Program-made: the position numbers and the translations under genes | Shown here: in pieces, positions 17,501 through 27,391 of the stretch | Numbering within the stretch: position 1 is the first letter of the stretch | How the letters are laid out: each line of letters begins with the position of its first letter | NCBI RefSeq assembly: GCF_051513965.1 | Contig: NZ_CP195847.1 | Location: 620,001-684,000, forward strand | Source: Paramicrobacterium sp051513965 | GTDB lineage: Bacteria > Actinomycetota > Actinomycetes > Actinomycetales > Microbacteriaceae | Length of the DNA: 64,000 nucleotides | Reading direction: 5' to 3' | The notes under the pieces: model-generated | The model's database searches: none | Seen by the model: only the letters and a program-made list of their open reading frames with translations | What the model was told of the DNA's origin: nothing

Positions 17501-17705
17501 CGGTGTCGCTGTCGTCGGGGTCGCTGGTGATAAGGACGTCGCTTGTCGCCGGGTCGACGACGTGGCCGCCCATGCCACGGATCATGGCGCGCAGGGTGTC
17601 GTCGACGTCGGTGGCGCCGGGGACGCCGAAGCGCACACCGGCGATCAGGCGGTTGGTGGTGCGGTTGTAGGCGGTGAGCAGGTCGACGGCGCGGGCCGCC
17701 GTCAT
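14547..17705 (-). CDS. Fusion of adenosylhomocysteinase-like domain and MTA/SAH-deaminase-type amidohydrolase
   Basis: A 1052-residue, probably cytoplasmic protein. Residues about 1-560 resemble S-adenosylhomocysteine hydrolase: EWAAEAMPIT, then VNDARIKTLFDNRHGTG with K319 and D323 at the places of catalytic Lys/Asp, a Rossmann NAD loop GYGPVG at 367-372, and HGHGINYTASGGNP. A Pro/Ala/Thr-rich linker (about 575-650) joins it to an amidohydrolase (about 650-1052) with metal histidines H693 and H695 (AHTHLQYT), HIHLAEAH, HIAHG and D943 in VGTDS. This second half resembles MTA/SAH or guanine-type deaminases. The ATG has AAGGAG upstream. Adenosylhomocysteine or another nucleoside is the likely substrate (inference). 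The C-terminal tyrosine tail of classical hydrolases is not seen. Confidence 0.8.
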   Translation of the reverse strand: MTAARAVDLLTAYNRTTNRLIAGVRFGVPGATDVDDTLRAMIRGMGGHVVDPATSDVLITSDPDDSDTAAGIRDWLTRPADQARTSLGTAIVIDGAGLLGRTEDAASSAEPLKRLLPAGLRAMTASRGDFAVLDRDAISPAEPAALIPDDHLSAAGAVRIEWAAEAMPITRALASRLAQSDRLRGVRIGIVLVLEPKTAVLAIELMRAGADVRVFAPANEVSPDAAASLRARGIVVLGSPDATPDEDAEQERDLLRWKPQLIIDDGAHLIRRAHTDPAALAELRGAAEETTSGVRPLREMDRAGELRVPVVPVNDARIKTLFDNRHGTGQTCVFAIHDVLRGARTRGILDPTARAAEPFTATWLVIGYGPVGEGVCRHARALGARVIVTDIDPVRCLAAEADGFEVDAASAVARADIVVSATGVPATIDTALAAAARPGTVFAVAGGVDGEVELPDAMWTDLDDHVSTVTLPRTGTGTGDRTDACGGTGDAHTVTVLAHGHGINYTASGGNPIEIMDLSFAAQLAAVEQLLDAGVLTDSPSIAPGLHDLTTHREAEIARLALAARGHAVAMPPPAAPQTAEASAEANATTYAQTPHADAPDAATSAAPPTEPIALLTRDTADPTQATVTVYTAPLVIPVTAPRIRNGAVAVQGDRILHVGDRRWVLQSLRDTGTDFVEEHWNGVITPGLINAHTHLQYTHMADVAARRYRGFDDWAAAFDEVYSDENRHDWKTAARDGARLAVASGTTALADVVTDREAMSALHDAGLHGIAYWEVIGWSNADWHARGRDTTISELDSMPDSPGVGVSPHAPYSLEVQPLLDVPDVVRNRGMRLHIHLAEAHIEREGLPGDEAWAELGASSFRALRRQGVGVSSTQFVDQLGVLGPDCHIAHGIYMTGRDRSLLRARGTSVALCPRSNEIIGLDEPPVAAYLREGNLICVGTDSLSSSPSLDPLADVARLHAIARDQGYAEPDLHQRLFHAVTLGGAHALGLSVGERRVGQLAVGAFADLAFFDVDATDPDDALAQLVESGAGTCRRTIVAGATVFTHEETP

Positions 17706-17706
17706 G

Positions 17707-18060
17707 TCAGCTGAGCTCCTTGCGGCCGGTCATGACGCCGACCACGATGGCTGCGACGGCGAAGATGCCGGCGACGATGGGGAAGCCCATGTCCCACCAG
17801 CCGAACACGGCGGTGCCCATGACGGCGATCTCGACGATCGCCTTGCCGAAGACGTCAACGTGGAAGACCGCCTTGGGGGAGCGGAAGAGTGCCCACAGCA
17901 GGATCGCGATGATCGGAGCGCCGAGCCCGACCGCGATGTTCCAGAACGGCGGGAAGGCCACGAACCCCCAGATCGCGAGCGAGACGATGGCGAAGATCTC
18001 CAGCACGAACCGGATGATGTCGAGCGCGGAAACGCGCACGGGAGCAGGTGTTGACGTCAC
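17707..18060 (-). CDS. YrdB/DUF2568 family small membrane protein
   Basis: A 117-residue protein with four predicted membrane segments (FVLEIFAIVSLAIWGFVA, then a segment with ILLWALFRSPKAVFHV, and two more). The pattern matches the DUF2568 (YrdB-like) family of unknown function. GTG start. It ends one base before the start of the fusion gene, so it is the first gene of a three-gene unit with the fusion and cupin genes. Confidence 0.8.
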   Translation of the reverse strand: MTSTPAPVRVSALDIIRFVLEIFAIVSLAIWGFVAFPPFWNIAVGLGAPIIAILLWALFRSPKAVFHVDVFGKAIVEIAVMGTAVFGWWDMGFPIVAGIFAVAAIVVGVMTGRKELS

Positions 18061-18107
18061 GCTTCCAGTCTACGTAAGTCGACCTGAGCGTGCTGCGTGT
18101 TCGACCG

Positions 18108-18467
18108 TCAGTCGAGTACGTCAGCCACGCGCAGTGTTTGGGCGTACATCGCGTATGGGTAGAGCTCGACGGCGGGAATCCGGCGTAGCGATTCGGGTAG
18201 AGAGTCGATGACGTCCCTGAGAGTTGCTTGCAGATTCGTCGCGACAGTAAAAGCGAGTGTGACGTTGTCATATGCACGGAAGTCCTTGGTTCGAACCACG
18301 TTAGGCAGTTCGAACGGGAGAGCAGTATTGAGGTCATAAAACGGGGCGAGAAAACTTGAATCGGGGGCATGGATGAGTGAGAAATTCTTCGAGCGATGGA
18401 GGTAGTCAGCGCTCGAAGGCGGTGGGCCGAAGAGAAGCTCTCCGACGCACCGCCTTCTGACAACAAC
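18108..18467 (-). pseudogene. C-terminal fragment of a HipA-family kinase
   Basis: An open frame of about 119 codons without a credible start; a GTG at 18299 would leave only 63 residues. Its translation contains SKNFSLIHAPDS followed by LAPFYDLNTALPF, matching the catalytic-loop and metal-binding (DFG-equivalent) region of HipA serine/threonine kinases, then a typical HipA C-terminal helical part. The N-terminal two thirds of the family (about 300 residues) are missing; the upstream side runs into the TM2 gene. It is best read as a remnant of a toxin-antitoxin locus. No HipB-like gene is next to it. Confidence 0.6.
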
Positions 18468-18469
18468 GA

Positions 18470-19513
18470 TCAGCTCACCGCGGCAGTCCAGTCGCCCGAG
18501 GCCTTGATGACGATGACGGACGGGCCGGCGCTGAGAGGAACCGTGCCCGAATAGTTGCCGATCTCGTTGATGAGGAGACCGAAACCAACGCCGACACGAG
18601 TCTCTTCAGTGACGATGAAGTTCGCGTCGCCCGTGTGTGAGAACTCCGCGCTCGCCGCATCCCCGTTGTAGAGGAAGACGGCGTCGCCGGAACCGGACTC
18701 GGCGAGCTCCGGGGCAGCGGAGATCGGTGAGATGGTGATCGACCACGGTCCGCTGGCCTGCACCTGAAGGTTCACACCGTCGCCGAGGGCGTTGATGCCG
18801 TAGGCAGTCGTGCCCGTGTAACTGCCGATCGCGTTGACCAGCAGGTCACCCGTCGAGGCGTTGTTGGCGTCGAGGACGCTGACGATGAAGTTCGCCGATC
18901 CCGAGTGCTCGGCGGTCACGATGCCGGCTTCCACGTCGGCAGGCAGCGCGATGACGTCGTCGCCGGAGCCACTCGCGGTGATCACCTCGAACGTGCCGAA
19001 GTTGGTGTCGGCCCAGTCTGCAACAGACGGTTCTTCTGGCTCTGCGGGCTCGTCAGCCTCGGCCTCGTCTGCCGCGGCCTCGTCAGCGTCTGTGTCGGCG
19101 CCTCCCGCGGCATCCTCACTCTCTGATGTTGCGGAGCTGGTCTCGGCCAGCCCGTTCATCGCGCTTGTCACCGATGAGAAGATGATGGATGCCACGATGA
19201 GCACGGCCGTGACGATCCACGCTGTCTTCTTGTGAGTGTCGTAGTCCGCGAGAGGCATCCCCTGCTTGTCGCGCTGGTTGCCCGTGAGAACCAGGATGAG
19301 GTCGACAAGCCACCAGATTCCGGCGCCGCCGAACGTGACCAGTTTGAGGATGCCTGTGCCGACCTTGCCCAGGTAGAAGCGGTCAACGCCGAAGATGCCG
19401 AGGAAGTACGACAGCAGCCAGGTTACGAGAAAGGACTTCGTGGAATGAGGCTGCGTGTAGCCCGTCGGCCCGGGAACGGCGGGCGCGGCACTTGGTGGAA
19501 TGGGGGTAGTCAT
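18470..19513 (-). CDS. TM2 domain membrane protein with long extracytoplasmic domain
   Basis: A 347-residue protein. Residues about 24-85 form a TM2 domain: two membrane helices joined by GVDRFYLGKVGTGILKLVTFGG, with the DRFYLG signature. A third helix (WIVTAVLIVASIIFSSV) is followed by an acidic Glu/Asp/Ala-rich linker and a C-terminal region of about 180 residues made of two similar beta-rich modules (GSANFIVSVLDANN and GDANFIVTEETRVG; each ends with a SIxxSGDW-like strand). The function is unknown; the modules look like sensor or adhesion domains. Confidence 0.8.
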   Translation of the reverse strand: MTTPIPPSAAPAVPGPTGYTQPHSTKSFLVTWLLSYFLGIFGVDRFYLGKVGTGILKLVTFGGAGIWWLVDLILVLTGNQRDKQGMPLADYDTHKKTAWIVTAVLIVASIIFSSVTSAMNGLAETSSATSESEDAAGGADTDADEAAADEAEADEPAEPEEPSVADWADTNFGTFEVITASGSGDDVIALPADVEAGIVTAEHSGSANFIVSVLDANNASTGDLLVNAIGSYTGTTAYGINALGDGVNLQVQASGPWSITISPISAAPELAESGSGDAVFLYNGDAASAEFSHTGDANFIVTEETRVGVGFGLLINEIGNYSGTVPLSAGPSVIVIKASGDWTAAVS

Positions 19514-19541
19514 TGGTCTCTCGTTTCTGTGCAGGGGTGGA

Positions 19542-20204
19542 TCAGGATTCGCTGTCGCGTGTGAGCTCGACCAGCATGTTGAGCCCGTTGTCGGGGTGGT
19601 AGGTCCAGGACGCCGTGAAGTCGTCCCACGACGCTTCTTGCCGGCCGTCGAGTGCTCGAGTGTTTTCGATGCGGTTCATCACGGCGTCGGAGATGCCGAG
19701 TTCTGTGACGACGCAGTCGAATGAATCGAAGCTCATGCCGGTTGCGTCTTCGCCCATCGTCTGAAGCTCGAGGGATGCCCCGTCGTCGCCGATCGTGGCG
19801 TGGCTGCTGCTCTGCAGGCCGCACTCGTCGAGAGCGACCTCGAACGGGTTCGGAGCGGCCTCCTCAGCGACGTTCGCGATGCTGGCGCTCATCGCCGGCA
19901 CCGCGACCAAGCCGATGAGAAGCCCAGCGGCCAATCCCACAGCGGCGCCAATTGCGGCGAAGAGGAGCGAATTGTTCTTGTGCGGCTTTTGGGCGGCGAC
20001 GATTTCGGTCTGTGTTGAAACCGGATGCCGCAGGTCCGGTGTGCTCTCATACACGAGTTGCTGCTCCGGTGGCACCGAGTATGCGCGTCTCGGAGGTTCG
20101 TAGACCGGTGGCTGTGCGGTTGGCATCTGCTCCTGCGGGGCAGAATTGGCGATGCTCTCATTAGTGGGAGTCCAATCGGGCATCGGCGGAATTCGGTCAG
20201 ACAT
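19542..20204 (-). CDS. Hypothetical membrane-anchored protein
   Basis: A 220-residue protein starting at ATG 20204 (GGAG seven bases upstream; the start overlaps the previous stop as TGATG). The first 85 residues are proline-rich and cytoplasmic, then one membrane helix (LLFAAIGAAVGLAAGLLIGLVAVPA) leads to an external domain of about 120 residues containing two cysteines (DECGLQ, FDCVVTE) that could pair. No family is recognised. It sits between the TM2 protein and a lipoprotein, all in one direction, suggesting a small envelope operon. Confidence 0.75.
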   Translation of the reverse strand: MSDRIPPMPDWTPTNESIANSAPQEQMPTAQPPVYEPPRRAYSVPPEQQLVYESTPDLRHPVSTQTEIVAAQKPHKNNSLLFAAIGAAVGLAAGLLIGLVAVPAMSASIANVAEEAAPNPFEVALDECGLQSSSHATIGDDGASLELQTMGEDATGMSFDSFDCVVTELGISDAVMNRIENTRALDGRQEASWDDFTASWTYHPDNGLNMLVELTRDSES

Positions 20205-20827
20205 CAGTAGCTCCATTCCCAGCTCAGGCCCGGCTCAGGAACGAACGCGAGCACTCCATGCGGATCAGTGACATCGAGCACGACCAGGCCGTGCACTTTC
20301 TGCGACGGGCCGATGTCGACCGGAAGCAGGTCGCTCTCGTTCATGCATGACCAGCCATTTCCAACGGGGTCGTTGATGCGAGTGCCGGTGGGGTTGTATG
20401 CCTCCCACGCCCACTCGTTGAACGAGAAGTAATAGTCCGGATCAAGCAGAGCTGTCGACTCTGCCGAGATCGTGATGGCCACGTAGTGACCGTTGATGGG
20501 GGACTCCGGATACGTGGAGGTGCACGATGGATCCACATCAATGGCATCCACCGTGAACGTGATCAAGGTGTTTCCATTGATGTCGACGAGCCAGGCTTCT
20601 TCACCGATCTCTTTGGCGAGGTGCCCGCGTTCCGTTTCTTTGGTTTTGAGGGCACGGTTCTCGGAAGTCTCGTCGGGTGACGAGATCGGGGTTTTCGTCG
20701 GCGTCGGCTCAGATGTGACCTCCGCCGCGGCCTCTTCTTTCGGCGGGCTCGGCTCCTCGGCGGTGCTGCAGCCGACAAGCGCGAAAGCCAGAGCGACAAC
20801 GCTCGCCGCCGTAGCGATTGCTTTCAT
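20204..20827 (-). CDS. Hypothetical lipoprotein
   Basis: A 207-residue protein with a strong ribosome site (AAGGAGG) and a lipoprotein signal peptide, lipobox ALVGC. A Glu/Pro/Thr-rich linker leads to a beta-rich domain (ITFTVDAIDVDPSC, then YVAITISAESTA) with two further cysteines. The organisation resembles DUF4352-like extracellular domains of actinobacterial lipoproteins, but the match is only by pattern. It is the first gene of the unit with the two downstream membrane proteins, and diverges from the restriction locus. Confidence 0.75.
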   Translation of the reverse strand: MKAIATAASVVALAFALVGCSTAEEPSPPKEEAAAEVTSEPTPTKTPISSPDETSENRALKTKETERGHLAKEIGEEAWLVDINGNTLITFTVDAIDVDPSCTSTYPESPINGHYVAITISAESTALLDPDYYFSFNEWAWEAYNPTGTRINDPVGNGWSCMNESDLLPVDIGPSQKVHGLVVLDVTDPHGVLAFVPEPGLSWEWSY

Positions 20828-20893
20828 GATTGCCTCCTTCTGGTGCTGGGAATGACGATAAAGCGCACCACCGACGCTTGGTACGAAATGAAG

Positions 20894-20911
20894 TGATAAA
20901 GGGCATTATCA
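20894..20911. promoter_or_regulatory. Short inverted repeat in the divergent intergenic region
   Basis: TGATAA (20894-20899) and TTATCA (20906-20911) flank a 6-base spacer between the divergent lipoprotein gene and the restriction-modification genes. The surrounding 140 bases are AT-rich, with a possible -10 box TATAGA at 20941-20946 and AGGAGG at 20965-20970 for the gene at 20976. Operator function is inferred. Confidence 0.35.
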
Positions 20912-20975
20912 GCGAGGCATAGAAAAACTAGAACAAGATCTATAGAGTCAGATTGTCGGACGAGAGGAGGTAGCG

Positions 20976-23017
20976 ATGGCGCTTGAGCACACCGGACTCA
21001 TCTCGCTTACGGGAATCGCGCGTCTCGCTCGCGTGAAGCGCCCGGTCGTCTCGATGTGGCGAACGCGGTCGCGGGACAGCGACGCTCCTTTCCCAGAACC
21101 CGCCGCGCTCGATGGCTCGCGCGAGCTCTTCAACGTTCACAACGTCGCTGCCTGGCTGGTGACAACTGGCCGCGGAAACAACCCAGATGCGCAACAGGAT
21201 GCCGCCGGAGCTGCACTCGTCGATCGGCTTGCCGATATCGATGAGTCCACGCGTGACGCGCTTGCCGCACTGATCGCTCTCAGCGCGATCGTTGACGAGC
21301 GCATCACCACTCTGGGTGCTGACGAGATCATCGACCGTGCCGATGACGCGGACCCGGACGATGACGCGATTCTGACGGAGATCGAGGCGGCGGCTGATTC
21401 TCTGGAAGCCCTGGCCGAGACGGCATCCGATCTCGTTGACACTGCGTATTCGCACTCTGCGGCGCTCGCGGAGATCGAGGGTAAAGGTCACGGGGCCGGA
21501 AGCTTCCGCAGTGGGAGCGGGCTGACACAAGCGGGAGAGTCGCTGCTTCTGGATCTCGCACACGACATCATTCACGGAGTGCCGAGCCTCGATGTCGAGG
21601 CTCCCGTCATTGCCGACGTCACAGGTTCGGCGACGGGATTTGCGGCGGCGTTCGCGGCTGCTCTGCCAGAGAGCTTCTCTCCCGTGGTCGCAGTGCCACC
21701 GGAAGAGCGGGCTGAGGCACGACGTATCGTGCGCCAGCTGTTGGTGAACGGCATCGGCCTTGCCGACGTCACGCCTGACGTGCGGACGGTCGGTGAATCT
21801 GCGCGCCCCACGATTCGCGTCGCCACGCTTGACGACGACTCGAACACCGCTGCATCGCTGAGCCGGTTGAGCGAGCAGCTCGCGGAACTCGACTCGAGCG
21901 AACGTGCTCTCGTGTACGGGCCGTCTCGAGTGCTGACTGACGCCGGGGTCTCTAGCGATGTTGATCGATGGCGCGCCGAGCAGATTCGCTCGGGCCAGCT
22001 CCGTGCGATCGTGAAGCTGCCGCGAGGTCTCATCGCGGCGCGCCCTAGGCAGGCACTGGCGATCTGGGTGTTGGCTCCGTCGCCGGCATCCGTCCCGCTC
22101 TCAGACCGGTGGACGCTCATCGCTGACGCGTCGGACCGCGAGCTGGATGCCGTGACCGCCTCGGGAATCATCGACGACGTCGTTGCCGCGCTCGGTGAAT
22201 ATGACACCCTTCGGGCGCACGCGTTCAGCGTGGGCCGCCCCGTCCGCACGAGTACGCTCGCCGCTACCCCTGGTTCACTCGTCGCCTCGCAGGGAGCTGT
22301 CACCCACGCGCCGGAGATGATCGAACGAGCCAACACACGAGAGATTCCGGCTCGCATCGACGAGGTGCTCGCATCACTCGACGAGTTCGGAGCGAAGTTC
22401 TCTGAGCGAGTGGAAGCGACCTCTCTCGCGCCGTCACTGCGAACCTCTGATGTTGCGAGTCTTCTCAGCGAGCGTCACCTTCGATACGCAGCCGGTACTC
22501 GCCTCGCGGAGGCTGAGCTTCGCGCTGACAGCGGCTATCGGGTGATCACTCCGGATGCTGTGAGGCAGGGTTCCGTTGCGAACACGCCGTTCGTCGACCG
22601 TTTCGCGTTTTCAGCGGGGCATCCGAACGCTCAACTCACTGAGCCCGGGGACGTCATCTTCGTTACGGGGAGTTCACCGGCGGCAATCGTCGACGATGAG
22701 GGCGCACACGTGGTGGCGTACCCCGCTCGTGTGCTCCGCATCAATGCGAACGACCCGGCCGGGCTCGTTGCGTCTCTTGTCGCTGCGGACATCCGTCGAC
22801 AGTTGTCGTCGGAGTGGAAGACGTGGACGCTACGCCGCATTGTCGGTGGCCAGCGGCAAGCTCTTCACGACACACTCGAGTCGATCGAGCGTGAGCAGCG
22901 TGCGCTCCAGGCCAAACTGGATGCACTGCATTCTCTCTCTGAACTTGTGTCGGACGGCGTCGCTGCCGGCCGCATCACCCTGACCTCGCCCGATTCCCAG
23001 CCGAAAGGAACCCGCTG

Positions 23018-23018
<1 letters not shown>
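20976..23018 (+). CDS. Degenerate N6-methylase/specificity-like protein of the type I RM locus
   Basis: A 680-residue protein directly upstream of hsdM (the hsdM ATG overlaps its stop). Residues 1-60 look like a small DNA-binding module (LTGIARLARVKRPVVSMWRT). The middle resembles an N-6 DNA methylase: LDLAHDIIHG, a weak motif I (DVTGSATGF instead of DPACGSGG) and RAIVKLPRGLIAARPRQALAIWVL. The catalytic NPPF/NPPY motif was not found. The C-terminus (about 520-680) has an HsdS-like target-recognition pattern (LTEPGDVIFVTGSSPAAIV) and a terminal coiled coil (LESIEREQRALQAKLDALHSL). It is probably not an active methylase; a regulatory or extra DNA-recognition role is inferred. Confidence 0.65.
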
Positions 23019-24630
<1,612 letters not shown>

Positions 24631-24634
<4 letters not shown>

Positions 24635-25779
24635 GGTTCTCAACACTTCGTGAAGCGACACAGCGAATAGATTACGGTCTGACTACTTCAGCCGACACTG
24701 CTGCAGACGGTCCAAAGTTTCTCAGAATTACAGATATTGACAAATCATTCATCGATTGGTCTGCAGTTCCCAGATGCGTTGTATCTCCGAAAGAAGGCGA
24801 GAAGTACAAACTTGAAGACGGAGACATAGTCGTCGCAAGGACCGGCGCATCTACTGGTCGTTCTCAATGGGTAGTGGTTGATGAAGCTGCAGTATTCGCA
24901 TCGTACCTAGTCCGATTCCGTGCCAACGGCAGATTCGACTCGAGATTCCTTGGTTATGTGCTCAACTCGCAACCTTGGCGAGACTACGTGTCCGGAGTCG
25001 CATTTGGTAAATCTGCACAGCCAAATATGAGCGCCAGTGATATGGCGGATTTTCGTTTTGCACATCCTGAAATTGGCCAGCAACGAGCAATCGCGGAGGT
25101 GCTGGGCGCGCTCGACGACAAGATCGCCGCAAATCAGAAGCGAGCAAGAGTTGCTGATGACTTAGCTCGAGTAAGTTTTAGAAACTCGCTTGGTAATGCA
25201 GAGGTCCCTCTCTCTGAGACGGCAGAGTTCGTGAATGGGAAAGCCTTCACAAAAGATGCGAGCGGAACAGGGCGTGTTGTTGTCAGGATTGCCGAGCTGA
25301 ATAACGGCATAGGCGGTTCGACAGTGCGCAACGACATCGAAGTCGACGACAACCACGTCGCTCGACCTGGCGACTTGCTCTTCGCTTGGTCCGGGTCACT
25401 GACTCTGAAGAGGTGGTACCTCGATGAAGCCATCGTGAATCAGCACATCTTCAAAGTCTTGCCGAAACCTGGCTTCCCACTCTGGTTGGTTCATCAGCTC
25501 ATCGCGCTCAAGCTCGACGAGTTCATCGCGATCGCGGCAAACAAAGCGACGACGATGGGGCACATTCAACGAAAGCATCTTGACGAACTTGTCAGGATGC
25601 CGGACGACAGCGCGATCACTCGACTTGATCAACTTATGCGTGCCCTCTGGGATACAGCTCTGGAAGCCGAGCTTGAGAATGAAAGTCTCGTAAAGACAAG
25701 AGATCTTCTTCTGCCGCAGTTGATGTCGGGCAACCTGCGGGTTCGCGATGCCGAGAAGGTTGTCTCAGACGCAGTCTGA
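24631..25779 (+). CDS. hsdS: Type I restriction-modification system specificity subunit
   Basis: A 382-residue protein with the two-fold HsdS layout: a first target-recognition domain (about 1-150), a conserved helix (QQRAIAEVLGALDDKIAANQKR, 148-169), a second target-recognition domain and a closing helix ending in LVKTRDLLLPQLMSGNLRV. The first domain is clearly more AT-rich than the flanking genes, as is usual for exchangeable recognition domains. The recognised DNA site cannot be predicted from sequence. Confidence 0.94.
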
Positions 25780-26125
25780 CATTGCACCAATTACGCGACG
25801 TTCACGTGCTTGCGATATGGATCGCTTTGGTGAGTCGTCGAGACACGCTTCTATGAATCGGGTCAGTCATGAGCTGGAACTCTCTCGACATTCACGATTG
25901 TTAGGGAAAACATCACGATCACGAATTCTGCGAGAAGGCGTGGCTTGCCGATGATTCGTGCGTACCAGACGAAGTCCCCCGAGTACGGGCTACCTGAGGC
26001 CTGCACTGCTCGTACAAAATTGGTTGTCGTCGCGCCCTTCGGAGAGATCCTGTGGCACATCTCACCTGCATTCACGGGAAGCGCGTTGAAGCCGCGTGCG
26101 TCGTCGACGATTAAGAGAGTTGCTT
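25780..26125. other. Intergenic stretch between hsdS and the exonuclease gene
   Basis: About 345 bases without a convincing gene. Short open frames on both strands lack ribosome sites and family features. An AAGAGAG at 26113-26119 serves the next gene. The hsdR gene that normally follows is displaced by about 4 kb, so this may be the scar where extra genes were acquired. Confidence 0.5.
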
Positions 26126-27358
26126 ATGGGATATGCCGTCGTCGATTTCGAGACCACTGGAATTTTGCCGTCATACCACCACCGGGTCATCGAGATCGGT
26201 GTTGTACACGTGGAATCGGATGGGTCGGTATCTGGGCGGTGGGAGACAGTCGTCAACCCGAACAGAGACCTTGGGCCGCAGGGTATCCACGGCATTCGGG
26301 CCGCTGACATTCTTGATGCGCCGGATTTCGCGGACATCGCGCCGGATCTTGCTGCACTCTTGCAAGGCCGTGTATTTGTCGCGCACAATGCGAATTTCGA
26401 TCTGAGGTTCTTGCAAGCCGAGTTTGAGCGCGCCGGGTATCTGCTGAATCCGCAGATTCCGTCTCTTTGCACGATGCGGCTCGCCCATAAGTTCGGACTC
26501 GGTGGGTCGTGTTCGCTCGCCGCCGCGTGTGAATCATTCGGTATCTCCATCGCGAACGCACACTGTGCGGGCGACGATGCGTTCGCCGCCGCGCAACTGC
26601 TCTCGTCATACCAGCACGCGAGCGCTCTCTGGCCGGGCTGGCAACAGTTCTGGACGGAGTGGGAACTCAGCGGCAGCTCCTATGCGTACCCGACGGTCCC
26701 GTCTAAAGGCGTCTTGTGGCAGACGCGCAAGGACGCAGTGGACCTCGAGCAGAGCTTCTTGAACAGGCTCTCTGCCAGGCTCGATCGTGACATCGAACCA
26801 GGTGCGGAATCTGAATATCTCGCTCTGCTCGACAGATGTCTATTGGATCGCTCGATATCGCTCAGCGAAGGTGGCATGATCGTCGCGCTCGCTGATGAAC
26901 TCGGCATTGATCGAGGTGCGGCCGAGAAGCTGCATGCGCGGTACATTGATGACCTGATTGTTGCTGCGTGGGCAGACGGAATCGTCACTGAAGAGGAACG
27001 ATATGACCTGGAGCGCGTTGCACAGGCGTTGGAAATTCCTACGGATGCTGTCGCCGCGGCGCTTGCTGCGCCCCCGGTTTCAAATGGCAGGCACTCGAGC
27101 ACATCGCTAGCGCCGACGAACTCGTTTGCCCTGAATCCAGGCGACACGATCGTGCTGACTGGCGAGATGAGCCGGTCTCGATCAGCGTGGACCGAAATCA
27201 TCGAGTCGCGAGGATTCAAGACGCACCCGAACGTGACGAAGAAGGTGTCACTCGTCGCGGCCGCTGACCCAGACTCGCTATCGGGAAAGGCAAAGAAGGC
27301 GCGCGACTACGGCATCCCGATCGTGGACGAAGTGGGGCTCGAACGTCTACTCGCGTAA
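26126..27358 (+). CDS. DnaQ-like 3'-5' exonuclease with C-terminal BRCT domain
   Basis: A 410-residue protein. ATG 26126 follows AAGAGAG by six bases. Residues 1-170 form a DEDDh exonuclease: Exo I DFETTG, Exo II HNANFDLRF and Exo III HCAGDDAFAA supply the acidic residues and the histidine. A middle helical part (about 240-310, GGMIVALADELGIDRGAAEKLHARY) resembles TerB-like or tellurite-resistance helices. The C-terminus (about 330-410, PGDTIVLTGEMSRSRSAW to KKARDYGIPIVDEVGLERLL) is a BRCT domain of the DNA-ligase type. It lies inside the type I RM locus, suggesting a DNA-processing role in defence. Confidence 0.85.
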   Translation: MGYAVVDFETTGILPSYHHRVIEIGVVHVESDGSVSGRWETVVNPNRDLGPQGIHGIRAADILDAPDFADIAPDLAALLQGRVFVAHNANFDLRFLQAEFERAGYLLNPQIPSLCTMRLAHKFGLGGSCSLAAACESFGISIANAHCAGDDAFAAAQLLSSYQHASALWPGWQQFWTEWELSGSSYAYPTVPSKGVLWQTRKDAVDLEQSFLNRLSARLDRDIEPGAESEYLALLDRCLLDRSISLSEGGMIVALADELGIDRGAAEKLHARYIDDLIVAAWADGIVTEEERYDLERVAQALEIPTDAVAAALAAPPVSNGRHSSTSLAPTNSFALNPGDTIVLTGEMSRSRSAWTEIIESRGFKTHPNVTKKVSLVAAADPDSLSGKAKKARDYGIPIVDEVGLERLLA

Positions 27359-27391
27359 ATAGGATCGTGCGAGCCCTCAGAACTGTGTGAC

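Noticed and set aside
25863..26075. 70-codon minus-strand frame between hsdS and the exonuclease gene
   Set aside because: No ribosome site and no family pattern; could be a decayed gene but not demonstrable.
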